Shown here one piece after another: positions 22,443 to 34,299 of a stretch of 40,825 bases of DNA (positions are counted from its first letter, which is position 1; every line of letters starts with the position of its first letter). Made by a program: the position numbers and the translations under genes. Source of the DNA: Scedosporium boydii (taxonomy: Eukaryota > Ascomycota > Sordariomycetes > Microascales > Microascaceae); contig NJFT01000300.1 of NCBI GenBank assembly GCA_002221725.1, positions 1 through 40,825 of the forward strand, given 5' to 3'. The notes beneath the pieces are model-generated. The model ran no database searches. It was given only the letters and a program-made list of their open reading frames with translations, and had not been told where the DNA came from.

Positions 22443-23814
22443 CTAATCGTCCTCCATTAGCTCTGCGAGCTCGGCTTCTTCCTCGGCGGTCATCGCGCCC
22501 GCGCCGTTCGTTCCATTCTTTTCCTTTTCCTCTTCCGCTGGTTCACTATTGGCCTTCTTAATCTCCTCCACCACATTGTCGAGTTGTTCCTTCATGAGCG
22601 GCCACGTCCTGATAGTTCCGTCGATACTTACACTGCAAACCCTATGATGAATCCCCCGTGGATCAGGGAGTAGCACAAGGTCGGTGATTTCGTCGTAGTG
22701 GCCCTCAAGAGCACAGTAGAGATTCCCCGACGCCCTGTCCCACACCTTAACGTACTCGTCTCTCCCAGCGGTAACAACCCACGTATCGGTCGTCACGACA
22801 CCCCTGAGATAGTCGCCATGGCCGTACTCATCCTCTGTAGTAAAGTGACGCGCACGAGATAGACACTTTGCCGTCCCGTCTGCACTCGCAGTCCAAAGAT
22901 CGCAGTCCTCTGTATCCGTCTCAAAGACGAGCTTATATACGCTCGTATCGTGCTCCTGGATGGTCGGCCGTTCTGAACCAGGGGCATCGGGGTGGATCTC
23001 TGAGAGCTGTTCGTAGGAGTCCTTCTTGATGCGCCAGCGGCGGATATGAGGGTCGCTGCTGGCACTGACTACGATCACTTCTTCGGGAGTCGACAGCCTG
23101 GGATCGAGGGCTAGGTGCTGGAGCGCGAGCATGGATGTTATCGGGTCCTGGATGGTGTGCAGGCGGGTACCCGTGTTGGCGTCCCAAACCATGATTTTCT
23201 TATCGGCGCCGCCGCTGACGAGGATATCTGTGTCTCCCAGCCTGGCCCACAGGATGGTCTTGACAAAGTCTGAGTGGCCGATGAATTTGGTCAGGGGCTG
23301 ACCCGTGGCCAGGTTCCAAGACCAAATGCACTTGTCCCAGGATCCGGCGTAGAGGACATCGTTTTGCCTACCGCCTACAGCGAGGCAAGACGTAGGATTT
23401 TTTGGCCCTTGATAAGTCTTGGTGACTGTGGATGTCTGGGAGAGAATCTTATGAGCCTTCGGGGATTCTTTTCCACTTCTTCGAGATAATCTGTAGTAGC
23501 AATTCCTTACTTCGATGTTCACACGGCGAACCCTGCCCGTAGCTTCTGCGACGAGCACAGAAGAGGGGGGAGAGACGGGATCATTGATAACGGCAAGAAT
23601 CTTGGACTTCAGCACGATTGGGTTTCCAAACTTGTTCTTGGACTTCACCTCGCGCCTTTCCCTCTTCTCGATCGACGCACTTAGATATATATGTTAGTCA
23701 TGGGGGGCCACCATGGAATTTCTCGGGATATAGGTTTCCATACTCGGTCTCGAAGAAGTTTCGAGGGTCCGCGGATGTACTCATTGTGGAGGAGGAGGGG
23801 GTGGGGAAGCTCAT
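22443..23814 (-). CDS. WD40-repeat protein of unknown function
   Basis: Three exons are inferred: 23814-23744, 23679-23511 and 23435-22443, giving 410 residues. Intron 1 (GTATGG...TAAG) has GACTAAC as branch site. Intron 2 (75 nt, GTAAGG...CCCAG) keeps the frame open, so it could be missed; removing it brings RRVNIE next to TSTVTKTYQG. Six WD-type repeats follow from about residue 95 to 360: YAGSWDKCIWSW, SGGADKKIMVW, VSASSDPHIRRW, TASADGTAKCL, TAGRDEYVKVWD and SVSIDGTIRTW. The C-terminus is Glu-rich (about 365-410). Two in-frame ATGs exist, at 23814 and 23784; the first is used here. The protein should form a beta-propeller scaffold, but I cannot name its partner. It is divergent from MCL1 across 491 bp. 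Confidence 0.82.
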
Positions 23815-24305
23815 GGTTGGAGACGAGGATCAGCGCATGCAAAGTACGAAGAATGAGGTCTGAAAGAACGGACTAACTGTCTATATAGAAGAAGGTATTG
23901 ATGGACGAACCTGTAGATACAACACAGGCTTCCACCGGCCAACTATTATTAATCTGATTGCCGAAATCGTCTCATCCAGGCGAAACGTGAGGCATCAACC
24001 GGAGCATTATTTCGAACAAGTCTCCGAGGGGCAACGAGAACAGGTTCCAGTTGGCATCAGATGTCGGCCAGCATAGTGGGGCGTTCCCCCCACCACACGC
24101 TCTGAACCCAATTAAAAACGCGGACTTTAAGCTCATCTTTGATCGCGTCTTGGACGCGTCGCTAGAAGTCACCTTCAATTCAAGACTATCACCGTTACTC
24201 CCCGCGAACAATCTTCAATTTGACGGATTCTCACACACGAGGGAGGAAATATATACCACTTCAAGAGATCAATTACCTTCCAGGAGCGCGATTCTAGTCT
24301 TCGCC
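23815..24305. promoter_or_regulatory. bidirectional promoter between the WD40 gene and MCL1
   Basis: 491 bp separate the two start codons. An open frame from 24051 runs into MCL1 in frame, but it has no ATG before 24306 and its sequence is unlike the family, so it is treated as leader. A TATATA-like word lies at about 24248-24253, some 55 bp before the MCL1 ATG. Confidence 0.55.
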
Positions 24306-26967
24306 ATGGACTCGTCCAGCCGAATCAAACCTCGATCTCGCCCGGCTCACACGGCAGGTACCACGCGCTGCACCTACACACCAGATGGCTCCCGCCTCAT
24401 TACAGTAGGCTCGAACAATACGATTCGCATCTACAAGACGGGCTTTGACGGCGAGCCCACGAATATCGACGAATGCCCCGAACATAATGTCGCCGTAGCG
24501 GCAGCTGGTGACTTCTTCGTCGTCGGCTCCGAGGACGGCACTGTCAGTCTGTATTCTCTTGCTACGGCGTCATTTGAGCGGTTCTTGCTCCGGTCGACTC
24601 TCCCGATTCGAGATGTGGCGCTTTCTCCAGACGGAAAGTGGTGTGCTGTTGCGAACGACGAGACGACGGTCAAGGTTGTAAACACCGAGGACAACTTCCA
24701 AATCAAGACCCTGAAGGAACACAACCGCTCAACAAAACACCTTTCATTCGATCCGAAGGCCAGTGTAATCGCCCTCACCTGCACCGACGGCATCATCTAC
24801 ATTTACTCGATGACCTCCGAGACCCCAGAACTGATCAGGAAGGTGGATGGAGTGGTGGGTATGCTCGATGTCGACTCAGATTCATGCGGTGCTGTAGCAT
24901 GGCACCCGGACGGGCGGTCGTTCGCCGTAGCGACGCCGACACGGGATATCCAGATCGTATCGAAGAACGACTGGGAGAAGCAGCGCAAATTTTCCAATGG
25001 ACATCTCGGCGATATCACAGCCCTGGCGTGGTCTCCGAACGGCGCTATGCTCGCGACAGCTGGAAGGGACGGCAAGGTTTTGCTCTGGGAAACAAAGACG
25101 CAGGGTGTGATAGACCGGCACCATTTCAACAACGTTGTCGACTTGTCGTGGCATAACAAGGATAATACCCTATCTTTTACTACCACGGAGGGTGAGGTTT
25201 ACATCCATACCGACTTCGTTTCGGACCAATTCGCCTCGTTCTTGAAGTTGCCAATGCAGCCTTCGCCTTTCTTCCATGACCCATTAGCCGATATTTCTGG
25301 AAACGCGAGGAGATTAGAGGCCGCGGGCAAACCACTAGCAGCGCGACCTAGGAGGGATTCTTTAGACAGCCTCGAAGATGCCGTTCTCGATGACGACCTG
25401 GACGACTACCTCGATGACTTTGTCGTGGACGATGATGGTGCTGGATATACGACTGGTCGCAAGCGACCTGCCGAGGATGACGGGTTTGACGACCATGCTA
25501 TCAAGCGCCGCCATCTCATGCAGCCTCAGATTCATGCCGCTTTCCAGCCCGGTTCAACGCCTTGGCGTGGGAACCGAAAGTATCTCTGCCTCAACCTCAT
25601 TGGCGTCGTTTGGACTGTCGACCAGGACTCTCACTACACCATCACGGTAGAGTTTTACGACCACGAGTTTCAGAGGGACTTTCATTTCACAGACACTTTC
25701 CTCTATGACAAGGCATGCCTCAATGAGAAGGGTTCGCTCTTCTCGAACCCGCCCAAGGATGACCTGCCGGCCACTTTGTTCTATAGACCACACGAGAGCT
25801 GGACACATCGTAGCGACTGGAGGACGGAGCTGCCCAAGGGCGAGTCTGTCGTGGCGATGTCGCTGAGCGACTCCTTCGTCACGGTGGTTACAAGCGCCAA
25901 CTATGTCCGCATTTACACGCTCTTCGGCATCCCTTACCGAGTGTACCGACCAAAGAGCACGCCGGCTGTTACCTGTGCTAGTTGGAAGGACTACGTGCTG
26001 ACCATGGGCAATGGCCCCGTGGGCCCGGATGGGCGAGCCAAACTTCTCTACTCGATCGAGAACATTAAGCGGGATGAGATTTGCCAAAACGAAGACACCG
26101 TTGCGCTTCCAGAAGGCGTCGACCTAACCAGCGTCTTCTTCTCCGATAAAGGTGTAAGTAATTCCATCCGTCACTGGAACAGCCCCATACCGGGATTCTC
26201 CCCCCGCAGCTCAATTGGGGCGCGTATAATTGACATGTTCACGTTAGGATCCTTGCATATATGATTCGACTGGGACTCTCCTTACGCTCCTTCATTGGAG
26301 ACAGCCCTCACAGGCATCCTGGATACCACTCCTCGATACCAAGCTTTTGTCCCGTTTGGCTTCGGGTCGGAAACACGAAACATACTACCCTATCGCCGTG
26401 GCAGACGACAAGTTCCACTGCATCATCCTCAAGGGCGGCGATCAATACCCATACTTCCCGCGCCCTCTCCTCTCCGAGTTCGACTTCGCCGTGCCGCTCA
26501 CATCAACAGTCCCCAAGGCCAAGCGAGCGTCAGCGAACGGGGCAGAGAACGGCGGCGAAGAAGGCGGCTCAGACGTCGAAAACGGCGACGAAGACATGGA
26601 CGAGGATCAGCGCGAGTCGGCGACCCTCACGCAGCAGCTCCTCGTCACGGATATCCTCGCGCGGCAGCTGCGCGACGTGCTGGCCGATGCTAGGTCTGGC
26701 GCCTCGTACTCTGAGCGGTCGCTCCTCGCGAAGCTGGAGCTCGAGGTCGATAAGACGCTGCTCAAGATGTTGGCTATTGAGTGTCGGCAGTCTGAGGACC
26801 GCGGTATGCGGGCGCTGGAGATGGTGGAGCTCATGCGGGATAAGACGGGGAAGATGGCTGAGGCGGCGGGTAAGGTTGCAGATCGGTATGATAGGACTAT
26901 TCTTGCGGAGAAGATTCGCGAATTGGGGGAGAAGAAGGTCAATGGTATGGATGAGGATGATGATTGA
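24306..26967 (+). CDS. MCL1: replisome hub protein Mcl1/Ctf4 (AND-1 family)
   Basis: Two exons are inferred, 24306-26153 and 26248-26967, giving 855 residues. The intron (GTAAGT...GTTAG, 94 nt) joins FFSDKG to DPCIYDSTG. The N-terminal WD40 propeller covers about residues 1-320 (for example CTYTPDGSRLITVGSNNTIRIY, shown in part by VGSNNTIRIY, SEDGTVSLY, WSPNGAMLATAGRDGKVLLW). An acidic linker follows (DDDLDDYLDDFVVDDD, about 360-375) with a basic KRPAEDD/KRRH patch. The SepB-type middle domain starts near 415 (WRGNRKYLCLNLIGVVWTVD) and contains TLFGIPYRVYRPKSTPAV and LLYSIENIKRDEICQ. The C-terminal helical bundle (about 700-855) ends in an acidic tail. The family forms trimers linking CMG helicase, DNA polymerase alpha and cohesion factors. 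No HMG box is present, as in fungi generally. The ATG at 24306 is in CGCCATGG context. Confidence 0.93.
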
Positions 26968-27702
26968 GAGGGCTATCAGTCATGGCCCCCTCTCAATGGT
27001 TCGCTCATCTGTAGATCTTGCGGCTCATGATTCATATCGAGGTGGCACGTGGACACGATTGAGAAGGAAGATAGGTGTGTTCTTTTTTTCTGGAAGCGAT
27101 GTTGGAGACGATGATTGTCGTCGTTTCAGGTCAGTGATTTGCTGCGTTTCTGGAAACGGGATTGTAATAGTGCTACGATATAACGATCTAATGTGTTTGG
27201 TTCCAATCAATTTCTGACCTCTCCGGGATGCAGGAGGCGTGAAGATGTGGTTGATATGAGTCGCCTCGTTTCCCAAATGCTGCACTCGAAGCTTCGCCTG
27301 TTCCAGGTCCATGTGTTTCCTCCCACTTCAAATTCTAGAAAGCGTGGAAACTTGTGCGCCGTCCGAGAAGCTTCCAAGACTATACCTCGAGGGGGGCTGC
27401 TGCTGTTCCTTCTTCCCGTGAGAAGACAGATCTAATTCGAGTGAGCTTTGGGCGCCAAGCCTACACCACAGGGAACCCATGCTATCCCCTGCCGGAATAA
27501 CACCGTCAACACCGGGACTTGGCCACAGGTGCCTTTTCTTGATGAATAGCCACCTCATTCATTTCATGGATTTAAGGTTCATCACGTCAAGGTCCATAAT
27601 CCGCTGAGTGAGGTTTCCTCATAAGCGAAGACAACATACTTGTAACAGCAGCTTCTGAGTGAAGCTCAAGCCCTCTCTTTCTCCCTACAATGTGGCAAGC
27701 CT
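26968..27702. other. intergenic region after MCL1
   Basis: 735 bp between the MCL1 stop and the end of the zinc-finger relic on the opposite strand. I see no gene or repeat. It marks the change from the core block to the gene-poor part. Confidence 0.5.
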
Positions 27703-28680
27703 CTACTCTAGATCCATCTGGCCTCCGCTATCATCATCCTGGAATTGTGGGCCACGGAGGGCAGGATATTGGGCCAATATAGCTGCGGGAAGGTCGAAAG
27801 GCTCGTTTAAACTGCTCTCGCCGGGGGGCTCTGGCCCTGTTCGCTGGGGCCTTCAGCGGTTGATAGAGGATGTCCAAAGAAGCCATGATCAAGCGACACG
27901 CCGGGCTGAGTCGCCGGGCCGGTGTTGTAGCTCAAACCCAAAGCGCCGGTGGAATTGAAGGGGCGGGTGAATCGCTTGGGGCAAAGTGTGCACTGGTACT
28001 GCGCCGGAGAAACGGATACGGAGCTCGGGTTCGGATTCGGCACGCTCGGAAAGTCCTCCGTGTCATCAGAAATGCCGTGGCTTTCAAGCATGTGCTTGTT
28101 CAGGTCCTTTTTGGAGATGCAGCCGAAGGTAGCTGTCGGGCATCCCTCGTGCGTACAGATGTAGGCTCTTTGATGGCGGCTTATATGCCTATCCCTAGCT
28201 TCTTGTGACTCAAAGCCGCTGTAGAAATGTCTGCAGTTGATCATGGGACACTTAAACAACCGGTCCCAGTAGTACAGCTCCAAGGCGGCCTTGACTTCTG
28301 ACGAGGGATTGTTCCTGATCGTCTCTTCTAGGACGGACCGTACGTACATGATGCGTGATTTCGGGAATCTGTTCTGATTGGTGGTAATGACGTACTGTTC
28401 TGCACTGCCCAGACATACTCATACTCCGTATTAAACATCTCCAAACTTGAGTTCGCAAGCCTTCAGGTAGTAGACTTTCAAATCGCGCTTTAGAGTCACT
28501 GGAATACGCCCATTCGACCCTCAGCGTGTTATTGAGCTGCTTGTTGAGCGCAGGCCCCGCGTCCGAATCCTGAGCCGACACCTGACGCCGTCTTGACATC
28601 CTCCCTTTTTTGAAGAGGCCGTATCTATAGTGATGTCTAACCACATTGCAAAGAGACTCGCCGAAGCGGCAGAGCGGCTA
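27703..28680 (-). pseudogene. C2H2 zinc-finger gene, probably decayed
   Basis: On the minus strand the frame at 28349-27807 gives two C2H2-type fingers, FKCPMINCRHF...RHISRH and YICTHEGCPTATFG...KHMLESH. A third start, YQCTLCPKRFTRPFN, has lost its histidines. Upstream, RFGESLCNVVRHHYRYGLF and ALNKQLNNTLRVEWAYSS read well in one frame, MFNTEYEYVWAVQNSTSLPP in a second and VRSVLEETIRNNPSSEVKAA in a third, with a stop just before RFGES. A plausible C-terminal tail (ESSLNEPFDLPAAILAQYP, ending at 27703) is again out of frame. It could be reached by a weak 58-nt intron (GTGTCG...CCCCAG). Several frame changes, one early stop and a broken third finger suggest a relic. An intact gene with unusual introns starting at 28599 remains possible. 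Such fingers occur in fungal proteins that also carry NACHT or ankyrin parts. Confidence 0.55.
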
Positions 28681-29690
28681 CGCAGGGGGCGCTAGGTTCC
28701 TGAAGAAGCTTGAGAGATACGTTAACTCTCTTGCTCAGAGCACCGAGTTGATCTAGATGAAGACGGATCTCTGCAACACGCAGCTCATGACTGCCACCCG
28801 ACCGCCTCTCTACTATTGCCTACAGGACCGCGCCATTGGGATCGCTCGCCCCGTACTACTGTGGCGCCACGCTGAAAGCGACCGTAACCACGCCCGGCCC
28901 CGAATCCTCAGCCCCTCCTTCTCCTCCGACCAGTTCTCGCCAAGTTTGTCCACGAAGGCCATGAACAAGCGAGATGTTGAGCGAGTCGCCTAGCCTGGGC
29001 GGCACCCAATGGGAAGGACCCCAGCGCTGAAGATGCATCACGGGCGCCCCTTCCTTGACGAGGTGACCGAGCTGCACGACGTAGGGAACGCTATTGTTGC
29101 GCCCCGTTATAGCAAAGAGGTTGCCGCGCTGTACGGCCGGTCGGTCGTGCGTTGTGAGATCACGCAGTGTGCCCTCGAGTTCCGCCGTCGCTTGGAGCGA
29201 TGACAGGGCAGCGGAAGCGGATGACTCGCCACGTTTATTGTCGGCGACGTGATGGAGAGTCACTTGGAGGGTGAATTATCCCATCTGCTGACACTTGGGC
29301 GCCGTGGCGGCTGGAAGCGGAATGATGACGGGGTTGCAGAACAAGTTAGCCCTGGGATTCTACCCGTAGTCGATTGATGCATCTGTTCCGCAGAGGTACC
29401 TCCTATCGCTAGAGAATGTCGAATCGATGATTAGCTGCTTGTGGATACCCAGCCTTAGCGCCTCAAGAGGGTCAGATCTATATGTTTTGCGGCAGTACGT
29501 CCTTGACCTGCGAGAATGCCAGCTGAGGCTTGGGGGGATAGAAAACCGCTCCGCGGAAGGGTGCGAGGATGAGTGTCTCTGGCACCTAGAAGGCCACAGT
29601 CGACGTGAGGGGCGAGTATTTCGAGGGGGCGCTTCGGTTGTTAAAGTCGCGTCCCGAATTCTTTGCATCCACTCCAGTCCTCCATACCGG
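28681..29690. other. no supportable gene
   Basis: One kilobase between the zinc-finger relic and the WD40 fragment. A minus-strand frame at 28856-29263 includes GDSLNISLVHGLRGQTW, which faintly recalls the VHGL-G-x-TW motif of alpha/beta-hydrolase domains at the start of fungal NLR-type proteins. The rest of the frame does not support the idea, so it is not called. Confidence 0.35.
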
Positions 29691-29899
29691 TTAACCCCCC
29701 TTCATCTCCCAAACCTGGTCGCCTGACTTCACATCATGAATGCATACTGAGTCGGTGCGTCCAGTTGCTATGAACTTGCCATCAGCACTGAATTTAAGAG
29801 GTTAGCCCCGATTTCCGTGTTCCATAGCATGGGGGAGATACGTCCAATGTACGGGGGTCGTTCCGATCGAATTTCATAGACCAGGACTCGCTGAGCTTC
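29691..29899 (-). pseudogene. fragment of a WD40-repeat gene
   Basis: Reading the minus strand from 29798 gives LKFSADGKFIATGRTDSV and then CIHDVKSGDQVWEMKGG before a stop at 29693-29691. This is one good WD-type repeat (FSADGKFIATG ... IHDV). The bases before it (29899-29800) read QRVLVYEIRSERPPYIGR in a different frame. There is no start codon, no second repeat and no frame continuity, so it is a fragment. It resembles repeats of Tup1-like or NLR-like WD40 proteins, but one repeat cannot decide that. Confidence 0.5.
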
Positions 29900-29967
29900 C
29901 TGGATAATATCGAGACACCTCCGAAATCAGAGAAACCGTTTTGGCGTAGCGTCATTACTGCTATCTG

Positions 29968-30412
29968 CTACAGACTGACAATGTCCTCGTGCCCACGATC
30001 CATCGCGATTTCCCCAGACTCGTCATCAATCACGCCGTGATGGCCCTCCCGTGGATGATACGATAACAAGATGCCCTTCGCCGCCAGCGTAATCGAGCGC
30101 CGTCGCCTAGGTATACATCCCACACGTCCCAACCCACCCCTCAGAATTGTGTGTTGGGCGCAGACCAACCTGGATCTCCTCCGTACTAAGCAGCATCGAG
30201 GTAATGTCCAAATGACCGAGCGCACATGCTTCGTAGAAGGGAGTCCGAATGTGACTATCAGCCTGGTCCGGCTCGCAGTCTCCGCGACCTAGGAATACGT
30301 GCACAATGTTCGGACTGCCAGGATTCACAGCCGTGCGCTGTGCTGCGCGGCCCTCAGGATGCCTACCGTCATGGATAGCGGCGTTTCTCTCCAGCAGCAG
30401 CTTGCAAGGCCA
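29968..30412 (-). pseudogene. ankyrin-repeat gene relic
   Basis: Ankyrin-like words appear in order on the minus strand but in three frames. Frame one has LLLERNAAIHDG, NIVHVFLGRGDCEPDQADS and RTPFYEACALGHLDITSMLL. Frame two has TALDYAGGEGHLVIVS at about 30105-30060. Frame three has DESGEIAMDRGHEDIVSL, ending at a TAG (29970-29968). The spacing between words fits consecutive repeats of about 33 residues. No intron pattern explains all the shifts and no start is visible. The fragment looks like the decayed end of a longer ankyrin protein, whose upstream part is absent. Confidence 0.6.
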
Positions 30413-30674
30413 GAGTGACTGTTTGAGGCCGCCGAATAAAGAAATTTGGTTGACGCACCGACGGCACCGAGGTGGGTTTCTCTGACCGAGAGCTGCTGAG
30501 GCCAAGGGCCAAGGGACTTCCTAAAACCGGGGGCTGGTGAACCCGAGGACGGTTCCCGTCGATCTCCGTACCTCCCGCTTTTTACCTCGTTCTACGGTTA
30601 GGTGAGGAACCCGGGTGGCAAACCGGGAGAAAATAATTTTTGACTATAATCCTCGGCTTCTAGATAGTCTCTCT

Positions 30675-30713
30675 TTTATTATTATTATTATTATTAATTT
30701 TTTTTTTTTTTTT
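30675..30713. repeat. (ATT)n microsatellite followed by a T run
   Basis: About seven ATT units (30675-30696) run straight into about 17 T. It sits 260 bp from the ankyrin relic. Confidence 0.85.
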
Positions 30714-32172
30714 CAAAATTTTTCATCCGATTTTTTCCCCCTCTCCTACGTTCGAATAATTCCTTTCTGAGAGGGGTGTTGGAAGGTTTTTAGAAAAGAC
30801 ATCATGGGACACTAGAAAAGCAATGGTAAGGGGAACGATGAACGATGGTCCGTGGATCGGTTCCATTGCTTTTTCTGCTCATTTGGTTTGGGATTTTGGA
30901 GATTAACGGGCGCTGACGCGACTCCATCGTCGTGCATGAAGAAAACGAGGGTGTGGTGGTTCTTTGCAGAGCAAACATCTTCGCCAGCAACGTGATGGGT
31001 TCATTCTGTATTACTCGCATTGCAAGCAGCGCCAGTCAGAGACTTAGAGACCCCTACAGACCCTCGCTTCATCAATTCCCAGGATAAGCATGGGGGGTTG
31101 TTAAGGGTCCATCCCCATCCCTGATAGGCTCTGAGTATTAATTACGATTTCCAGCATTTGAGGCCCGTGTAAGACTACAATTGTGGATGTGCATCAAGAT
31201 TCGTTTATTACACGAATGCACCTGCTGCAAAGGGCAGGAGAGTCTCGCCCATTGCTACCCTCTAAAACTGGAAGATGGCGAATGGCACAGAGAGGAAGGA
31301 GTCTCGGCGCTGGCTTAGCAACTGGATTGGGTCAGGGACAGACAGGGACAGGCCTCGCGGGAGATAGGTTTCCACCTCCGCGACGACCGGGAAAAGAAAG
31401 AGATCTGTGTGTATTTTTGGGAGCTCGGTGGCGGATAGAGATAGAGCCTCAATCCAGAAAGGCTTGCTGGCCTGCCCTTACCAAGTACAAAGCCGAGTCT
31501 CCCTTTGCCGAGGTACTTGAGGAATAGAGACGTGTAGAGGTACGACTCCATGATATATTTTGGACTTTTGGCTTTTGACGTGGACTCCGATGATCAACAA
31601 TGGACGAGGGGCATCCATTGGTGGATATACGAAACAGAAGGATATACTTTGTCGAAATAAACGTGGGAGGCCTTGGAACAATTAAGGTTCACGACTGTGT
31701 AGGCTAAGGGCGATAGACGTTAACCTTTCCTCTTCGTCCTTCAGATACAGTTTTAGATCCCTCGATCAATGTTAGTGCCTCTTCCGGGGTGGAGGAAGGC
31801 CCCAGAAGGGTCAAGCAGAGTTTGGGGACGTGGGTGACCAGCATAGAATCAGGATCTAGATCGTTAAGCTGGATGGAGGTAGTGCGAAAGCCTAACGCGA
31901 GCATTGAACCTATCGAGCTCGGCCGTTGGCATGCCGCGTGGAGATATCTCCGGTCCTCGTTGCCTGCACGGAAGCTATCTCCGGGGTCATAGAGTTTATG
32001 TCGACTCTCGCCGGAGCCGTCCCTGTCCCGGTTCCGCCAACTGAACGAGTCAACGTAGCTTCGAGTCTCGGCCCCAGTCGAGCATGTGCCCCGGTCTAGC
32101 ACACGCGTCCACGCACATCTTCGGGACTGTAACGATGATTATTACTTTGGGGGACATGATAAGAATGCGAGC

Positions 32173-33096
32173 TACGAAGTAGCTGACCAGCCAAGACTCT
32201 GAGCCGAGGTTTCGCTTCGACTAGTCATGATGTGGCGGGATCAAAGCTCGCAGGGGTCGCGATTATCAGCGGTCTTGACTCGAGCTTTAGATGACTTGGG
32301 TAATGGATTCCCCTATTCTCTTGGTATCGAGGAGCGACCATTACAACCAAAGCTGAGTGCTTAATCATCAAAATGGAGCGGCTAGTTGAGGCGAGGTTCA
32401 CTTGTATCCATTGATAATTCTTACGGAGTACAGTAACGTCAGGGGGGCATTGATCAATGACCTGCTTTCAATCAGTGTTGTTTGCCATCAAAATGCCATG
32501 CTCTACGGAGTAAACTCACTATTGTCTGTGGTCATTTTGGCGGTCAGGCAGCTTGGCTACCTCATACTTCGTCGTTGACAATCGCAAACATTTCCAGAAA
32601 CTGCCTAAGGCCGTTTCTAACATCCTTCCGCCGTCCTTCCACGATTGAAGCGTAACTAAACTGCACAGAGTCTAGACTGTGGGCTCTAGTGTAGTGTGTG
32701 TACAAAGTGGTGTACATAGGCTCTAATGCTAGCGGAGTTGAGGACTTCATGGGCCTTGTCAGACTTGGAAAATCTGTGATTTGAAGTGTATTACTTGGTA
32801 GATTACAGGGCCAAACATGCTGTTCCCGGGCCCAATCACATGTACTTTTAATACAGCACAGGGGTCTGCTTCAATATCAATGGGTGCCGGCAAGTTGGGT
32901 CCTACTAAACTAGCACTACGACTGTGATAACACGGAGGCTCATTACGAACAAAGGAACGAAGCTAGTAATAACTACGAAGTAGAGAGTGCAGTTCACGAG
33001 GTTACACTGCTAGCCTGGCTATGAACGGAGCGGCTGGTGCAAGGGCCGGTACGCACAACATCAATGTCAGGATATGGACGTGCACACTACGAAGTA
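32173..33096. repeat. dispersed motif TACGAAGTA/TACGGAGTA, five copies
   Basis: Exact TACGAAGTA lies at 32173-32181, 32974-32982 and 33088-33096. The variant TACGGAGTA lies at 32422-32430 and 32504-32512. All five are in the same orientation within 924 bp and are separated by unrelated sequence. A near match TACTTCGTC is at 32565-32573. Confidence 0.9.
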
Positions 33097-34299
33097 GGGG
33101 ATGGATGGACAGTGGACACTAAGTTCTAACAGAACTGGCACGAAGTTAAGCGAGACTTACAAGTGCGGCATGAATCTCCCGGCACCACTCCGTCATCCGT
33201 ACCTCGTAGCGTCATAGCACTTGATGTGTCCGGCCAGTATATTCCAGCGCTTTGCCTGTCAAAGATACCGAAGAGTCTGCAGTCTTGCCCCATTTCCTCC
33301 ATCATAATCATGAGTCTAATGAGCGCACGAGCCCAAACTAGGGTACGGCCGTTGGCCCCCAAAGTCTGGACTATGAAATAGTCGTCTCACAGCATGGAGT
33401 ACTGATTTGAGGCTGGCATTGGTGTAGTACAGGACTACCCTTTCGTGCAAGGCAGATAAGGAGCACGGTTGTCAGTTGCCGAAACCCCAATATACAGATG
33501 TGATTAATGTCCGCATCCGCGGTTCGCAGGGCGGGTGTTCCTGACCCTGGCCCTGACCTTGATCTTGGCTGGGAAGCTATCCTGTCCTCGGAAAGCATCT
33601 TCTCGCTTGCTGGAATGGGATCTTTTGGTCCGCATTGATCTCCAACAACACTTTTGGCAACACTTTGGTTTATGCCCAGGCCCCATTCCCCGGTTCCAGC
33701 TGCATCCATGCCTCGAAATGCCGATGCCAAGTGGGTGGATGTGAATCAAATCGAACCCGCCAAGCTCTACGCTTATGTCACACTCAGTCAGACTGAAGGC
33801 GGCCCCCTTATGAAGGACCCTCTTGCTGAGTATCTGAGCATCTGATGCTCAATGAGATCGAGGTTGCGCCTGTCCTTGGTCCTTGACAGAAGCGCCAAAC
33901 ATTCTTATTTCAGAGCGGACGTGAACAAGGAGCCAAAGTGTGGGTCTTCCTCTGAAGTAAATGCACACCTCGAAGCAGGGTCCTTTGTGACCGTGCGCAA
34001 GAACAATCGAACCCGCGAGGTGAGGGGATTGATCAGACACTAATGCACACTATAGGGTCTCTAAGGAACACTACTCATCAATCAAATTGATCTCGCACAT
34101 TACAGTGCGAAGTGAACCTACCCCGTGGCGTTTGCATGGCAGAGTTAATACTACTACGAAGTCAAGAGACCAACATAGTATTAGGCATTAGCTCCAGCCA
34201 CTTTGCTCCTAATGCCGACTAATCCTTTGGGTGGAAGAGGCACGTACTTCATAGGGTAGTGTACATCACATCCCCAAGACTTGGGTCAATTCAATGTTG

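Noticed and set aside
24051..24305. N-terminal extension of 85 residues on the Mcl1/Ctf4 protein
   Set aside because: The open frame continues upstream, but begins with TTG and holds no ATG before 24306. The sequence does not look like the family, while the ATG at 24306 has a good context and a family-like start.
26261..27217. 318-residue Arg/Ser-rich open frame on the plus strand
   Set aside because: It overlaps the second MCL1 exon in another frame, and its composition (long Ser and Arg runs) is that of a shadow of GC-rich coding DNA.
28856..29263. Alpha/beta-hydrolase domain of an NLR-type gene
   Set aside because: Only a short VHGLRGQTW-like word supports it. Flanking residues do not fit, and the length between GLRG and TW is too short compared with what I remember of the family.
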